Below are positions 61,462-64,000 of a DNA stretch of 64,000 nucleotides, piece after piece. Each line of letters opens with the position of its first letter. Within the stretch, counting starts at the first letter, position 1. The notes under the pieces are model-generated. The model saw nothing but the letters and a program-made list of their open reading frames with translations. It ran no database searches and was not told the DNA's origin. The position numbers were made by a program, and so were the translations under genes. Location of the stretch: the NCBI RefSeq assembly GCF_018614055.1, contig NZ_JAGGPB010000029.1, positions 1-64,000 on the forward strand, read 5' to 3'. This DNA is from Streptomyces sp. ISL-98 (GTDB lineage: Bacteria > Actinomycetota > Actinomycetes > Streptomycetales > Streptomycetaceae).

Positions 61462-62172
61462 TCAGCTGCTCTCGAGCTCCAACATGGCACCCTTGAGAAG
61501 ATTCATGACCCGCTCATGGCTGTCTCCCACGGCGTCCGTGACGCGCACGCGCATGTACACCGCGTCGACCTCGCGGACGAAGCGTTCCGTGAACGCGCCG
61601 GCCCGGACGGTCTCGTAACTCCCGGACCCGATCATCGGGAATCCGGCTCCCAGGATTTCGCAGCGGTAGTCCCTGGCCAGCTTCAGTCCCGCCTCGTCCA
61701 GTGCGTCGACCAGGCCGATGTAGTCCGTCCACGGGACGCCGGGCCGCGGGGAACTGTCACGCTCCCGGTATTTCACCTGGTAAGCGACCTCCTCTATCAC
61801 CGCATTGTGCTGGCCGCTGTTGAACACCCCGACGTCCCAGGCACGGACGTCCGGGGCGAATTCGCCGGTCAGCCAGCCCGCCCGCCAGCCGAGCATCGGC
61901 CGTGCGGTGCGGGCGTACTGGGCTCGGGCGAAGCCCACACCGGCGCCGACCGCGATCAGGCTGCCGAGGGTCTGGGTGTCGAGGAGCTCCAGCTGCCAGG
62001 GCCAGTCCTGCTGAGTCTCGCGCGAGACATTGCTGCGGACGACCTCCCACACGAGCATCGCGACGAAGACGGAGACCAGCACAAGCGGGGCGGTGAACAG
62101 CAGCGGACTGCGGCGGATGCGCCGCTGGGCGTCCGCCGCGGTCAGGCCGTGGTCCGGGCGTGCTTCGGGCAA
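61462..62172 (-). CDS. Two-helix membrane protein upstream of fxsA
   Basis: The 236-residue protein has two hydrophobic segments (about residues 25-47 and 65-85) and a soluble C-terminal domain (GVFNSGQHNAVIEEVAYQVKYRERD, given as a region, then YRCEILGAGFPMIGSG). No family is recognised. The start is a TTG at 62172, inferred from AAGGGGGG six bases upstream; there is no ATG or GTG before the first helix. It lies 79 bp upstream of fxsA on the same strand and may be the first gene of the fxs operon. Two 12-bp direct repeats precede it. Confidence 0.62.
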   Translation of the reverse strand: MPEARPDHGLTAADAQRRIRRSPLLFTAPLVLVSVFVAMLVWEVVRSNVSRETQQDWPWQLELLDTQTLGSLIAVGAGVGFARAQYARTARPMLGWRAGWLTGEFAPDVRAWDVGVFNSGQHNAVIEEVAYQVKYRERDSSPRPGVPWTDYIGLVDALDEAGLKLARDYRCEILGAGFPMIGSGSYETVRAGAFTERFVREVDAVYMRVRVTDAVGDSHERVMNLLKGAMLELESS

Positions 62173-62192
62173 CGGCGGGCCCCCCTTCGGTC

Positions 62193-62217
62193 GAATCCTT
62201 CGTGTGAATCCTTCGTG
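62193..62217. promoter_or_regulatory. Two 12-bp direct repeats before the fxs-linked membrane gene
   Basis: GAATCCTTCGTG occurs at 62193-62204 and 62206-62217 (13-bp period), 21-45 bp upstream of the TTG start. It is a candidate operator for the fxs operon. Confidence 0.45.
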
Positions 62218-62223
62218 CGACGG

Positions 62224-62257
62224 CGAGTCCCCGCCCGGTCGACCGGGCGGGGACTCG
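62224..62257 (-). terminator. Perfect hairpin after the streptogrisin B-like gene
   Basis: Arms 62224-62238 and 62243-62257 pair perfectly (15 bp) around TCGA. This strong stem lies 38 bases past the protease stop and should separate its transcript from the fxs operon. Confidence 0.85.
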
Positions 62258-62294
62258 CGTGCTGCTGGCTGCAGTTGTCCGGCGGTGCCCGGTT

Positions 62295-63194
62295 CTAGTA
62301 GACGCTGACGCCGTACGCGCTGAGCGCCTCGGTGACCGGCTGGAAGAAGGTCGTACCACCGGAGGAGCAGTTGCCGCTGCCGCCCGAGGTCAGACCGACG
62401 GCGCGGGTGCCGGAGTAGAGCGGGCCGCCGCTGTCGCCGGGCTCGGCGCACACGTTGGTGCGGATCATGCCGTAGACGATGTCGCCGCCGCCGTAGTTCA
62501 CCGTGGCGTTCAGGCCGGTGACGGAGCCGCTGTGGGTGCCGGTGGTGGAGCCGCGGCGGGTGACGGACATGCCGACGGTGGCGTTGACCGCGCTGGTGAT
62601 GTCCTGGCCGCCGACGGTGCCCGGGTGCGAGAGCGAGGTGTTGGAGTACCTCACGAGCCCGTAGTCGTTGCCCGGGAAGCTGGATCCGGCCGTGGGGCCG
62701 ATGCTCGTGGTACGCGAGGAGTTGGTGTACCAGGGCGGGTTGCCGTCGGTGCAGTGGCCTGCCGTCAGGAAGTAATAGGTCGTTCCGCTGCGGACGTTGA
62801 AGCCGAGGGAGCAGCGCCAGCTGGTGGCGTAGATGGCGTCGCCGCCGGATATCAGCTTGGAGAACTTGCCGGGGGTGCGCTCGACGCGTATGGCGCCTGC
62901 GTTCGTCCCGGCCTCGCGCTTGATCTTGGCGATTTCGGCGCGGGAGACGGTGCTGTCGGCCGTGACGACAAGGGTGTTCGTCGCCTTGTCCACGTGCCAT
63001 GCGGTACCGGCGACGTCGGCCTCCAGGACGGCGTCGCTCGCGGAGGAGAGCTGGTTGGCGCTGTACGTGCGCGGCGTGTCGGCGTTCGCGTTCGGCACGG
63101 CGAGTGCGGCGGCGGCGACGAGTCCTGTCGTGACGGCCAGCAGACGGGTTCGTCTCGCGATACCGCTGCGGGGGGTGGTGCGCTTGATCCTCAC
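62295..63194 (-). CDS. sprB: Streptogrisin B-like secreted serine protease
   Basis: The 299-residue precursor has a signal peptide (cleavage near ANA, about 35), a prodomain of about 75 residues and a mature S1 protease starting ISGGDAIYATSWRC. The triad appears as YFLTAGHCTDG, GNDYGLVRYSN and CAEPGDSGGPLYS, and the C-terminus is TEALSAYGVSVY, as in S. griseus protease B. It degrades extracellular protein. The start is GTG 63194, with GGAGG eight bases upstream. A hairpin at 63222-63247 lies in the leader. Confidence 0.93.
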   Translation of the reverse strand: MRIKRTTPRSGIARRTRLLAVTTGLVAAAALAVPNANADTPRTYSANQLSSASDAVLEADVAGTAWHVDKATNTLVVTADSTVSRAEIAKIKREAGTNAGAIRVERTPGKFSKLISGGDAIYATSWRCSLGFNVRSGTTYYFLTAGHCTDGNPPWYTNSSRTTSIGPTAGSSFPGNDYGLVRYSNTSLSHPGTVGGQDITSAVNATVGMSVTRRGSTTGTHSGSVTGLNATVNYGGGDIVYGMIRTNVCAEPGDSGGPLYSGTRAVGLTSGGSGNCSSGGTTFFQPVTEALSAYGVSVY

Positions 63195-63392
63195 TTCTCG
63201 TTCCTCCCAGGGGGAAGTAGGGGACCCGCTGTGGGTGGAGCGGGTCCGTGAGGCGCAGTCAGTGACCATGTCCGCATTTCGGACACGTTGTGCCCCTGAC
63301 AAGCGCTGTTCGGGAGTATTCGCGGCGTCAACTTCCCGCGCAAGAGCGCCTTTCGGCCGCCCGCCTTCCCCGGACGACCTCCCGCGACCGGC
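63195..63392 (-). promoter_or_regulatory. Leader and promoter region of the streptogrisin B-like gene
   Basis: GGACCCGCT (63222-63230) pairs with AGCGGGTCC (63239-63247) in the likely leader. TGTCCG (63269-63274) and CGGACA (63280-63285) form a second inverted repeat around CATTT that could be an operator. No gene is seen in this stretch. Confidence 0.5.
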
Positions 63393-64000
63393 TCAGCGGC
63401 CGGCGCCCGCGGCCCCGGGGGTGCCACCCGGCGAGAGGCGTCGCTCCCCTGCCGGGACCGGGACGCTCAGGGTGTTGCCGGGCGGCGGGAACGGGCAGAT
63501 GAAGTGGTCGGCGAAGGCGCACGGCGGCAGCAGCGCCCGGTTGAAGTCGACGGTCACCGTGCCGTCCGCCGCCGGTGCGGGCGGCCGCAGGAAGCGGAAG
63601 CGGTAGGTGCTGACGCCGCTGGTCGCATCGGCGAAGACAGCCCAGAGCGAGCCGTCGTCCTCGATCGCGACCTGGAGCGTGTGCTCCTCGCCGTCGATGT
63701 CGAAGGCGATCTCGCCCGCGAGGCCGAGCCCGCGCACACGCCCGTCCGCGTTCTCGATCTGGATCGTCGTGCGCCCTTCGTCGTACGGCCGGAACCGGCC
63801 GGGCAGCACCCAGTTGGGGTCGTATGGCGTCACTTCGAGGCCCGCGAAGGCACGCCGCGCGGGCGACTCGGGATCGAAGACGCGGACGGCCCACAGCCCT
63901 TCGCGGCTCATCACGAAGAGCCGCCGCCCGTCGGTCTCGACACGGGACGCGGGGATGGGTCCGGTGTCCGCGGTGAGCCTGACCTCGCCGGTCAGGGGCT
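63393..64000 (-). CDS. DUF1684 domain protein (partial, cut by the window end)
   Basis: The visible 202 codons are the C-terminal part of a DUF1684 protein. The frame is open to the end of the window (LTGEVRLTADTGPIPASR before RRLFVMSREG), so the true start lies outside. Conserved DUF1684 segments are LWAVRVFDPES, TPYDPNWVLPGRF, TYRFRFL, VDFNRALLPPCAFADHFICPFPPPGN (given as a region) and LSVPVPAGER. The family is of unknown function. An internal ATG at 63914 is not the likely start. Confidence 0.85.
   Translation of the reverse strand, partial: PLTGEVRLTADTGPIPASRVETDGRRLFVMSREGLWAVRVFDPESPARRAFAGLEVTPYDPNWVLPGRFRPYDEGRTTIQIENADGRVRGLGLAGEIAFDIDGEEHTLQVAIEDDGSLWAVFADATSGVSTYRFRFLRPPAPAADGTVTVDFNRALLPPCAFADHFICPFPPPGNTLSVPVPAGERRLSPGGTPGAAGAGR

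Noticed and set aside
62295..63194. Streptogrisin B-like protease as first gene of the fxs operon
   Set aside because: A perfect 15-bp hairpin at 62224-62257 lies between it and the next gene, so a separate transcript is more likely.
1..64000. tRNA, rRNA, insertion sequence or prophage genes
   Set aside because: I looked for them and saw no cloverleaf-like segment, transposase, integrase or phage structural protein. Small RNAs cannot be excluded by eye.

Overview
The window comes from a high-GC actinomycete, almost certainly a Streptomyces. Evidence is the very high GC content, GTG and TTG starts, GGAGG-type ribosome sites, many ATGA/GTGA stop-start overlaps, and typical families: subtilisin inhibitor (SSI), streptogrisins, a DrrAB exporter, LAETG-anchored and class F sortase proteins, and FxSxx and TgmAB peptide systems. 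From memory, the order hmgA, kinase, GDSL lipase, AA10 oxygenase, lipase, Y-family polymerase, dnaE2 resembles S. coelicolor around SCO1715-SCO1739. I saw no rRNA, tRNA, insertion sequence, integrase or CRISPR array.

Layout. 0-3 kb: a short P450-like gene coupled to a PEP-mutase-family gene, diverging from a two-gene graspetide locus (tgmA precursor, tgmB ATP-grasp ligase). 3-7.3 kb: MFS carrier, Zn alcohol dehydrogenase and aldehyde dehydrogenase. 7.4-9.4 kb: secreted DUF3574 protein, class F sortase and a repeat-rich surface protein. 9.6-14.1 kb: CitMHS citrate carrier, molybdopterin oxidoreductase and a TetR regulator. 14.2-16.3 kb: hmgA and a GntR regulator. 16.4-24.8 kb: an orphan type ISP specificity domain, TetR plus DrrAB exporter, a CoA-transferase, a Ser/Thr kinase and a GDSL lipase.

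25-34.8 kb: an exopolysaccharide-type cluster (acyltransferase-like protein, two GT2 enzymes, NodB deacetylase, a 1294-residue flippase fused to a second polytopic membrane protein, and a convergent membrane-anchored glycosidase). 34.9-39.7 kb: AAA ATPase, GntR, tandem GNAT, DUF402, lipoprotein and a methyltransferase-NUDIX fusion. 39.8-43.8 kb: a GNAT pseudogene carrying an inserted palindromic repeat, then tctABC and a divergent CitB-type response regulator. 44-46.7 kb: secreted SSI inhibitor, wall-anchored AA10 lytic polysaccharide monooxygenase and a secreted lipase with a perfect CRP-type palindrome upstream. 47-51.4 kb: Y-family polymerase coupled to dnaE2 behind a LexA/SOS box. 51.6-55 kb: DUF3533-like membrane protein, streptogrisin-like protease and alpha/beta hydrolase.

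55-62.2 kb: an FxSxx-COOH (triceptide-type) RiPP operon: membrane protein, fxsA, radical SAM fxsB, and fxsT with a MinD-TIR-NB-ARC-TPR architecture. 62.3-64 kb: a streptogrisin B-like protease and the 3' part of a DUF1684 gene cut by the window end.

The strongest leads are the two RiPP loci, the exopolysaccharide cluster with its fused flippase, an 11-bp motif shared by the promoters of the two citrate/tricarboxylate carriers, and the repeat-interrupted GNAT pseudogene.
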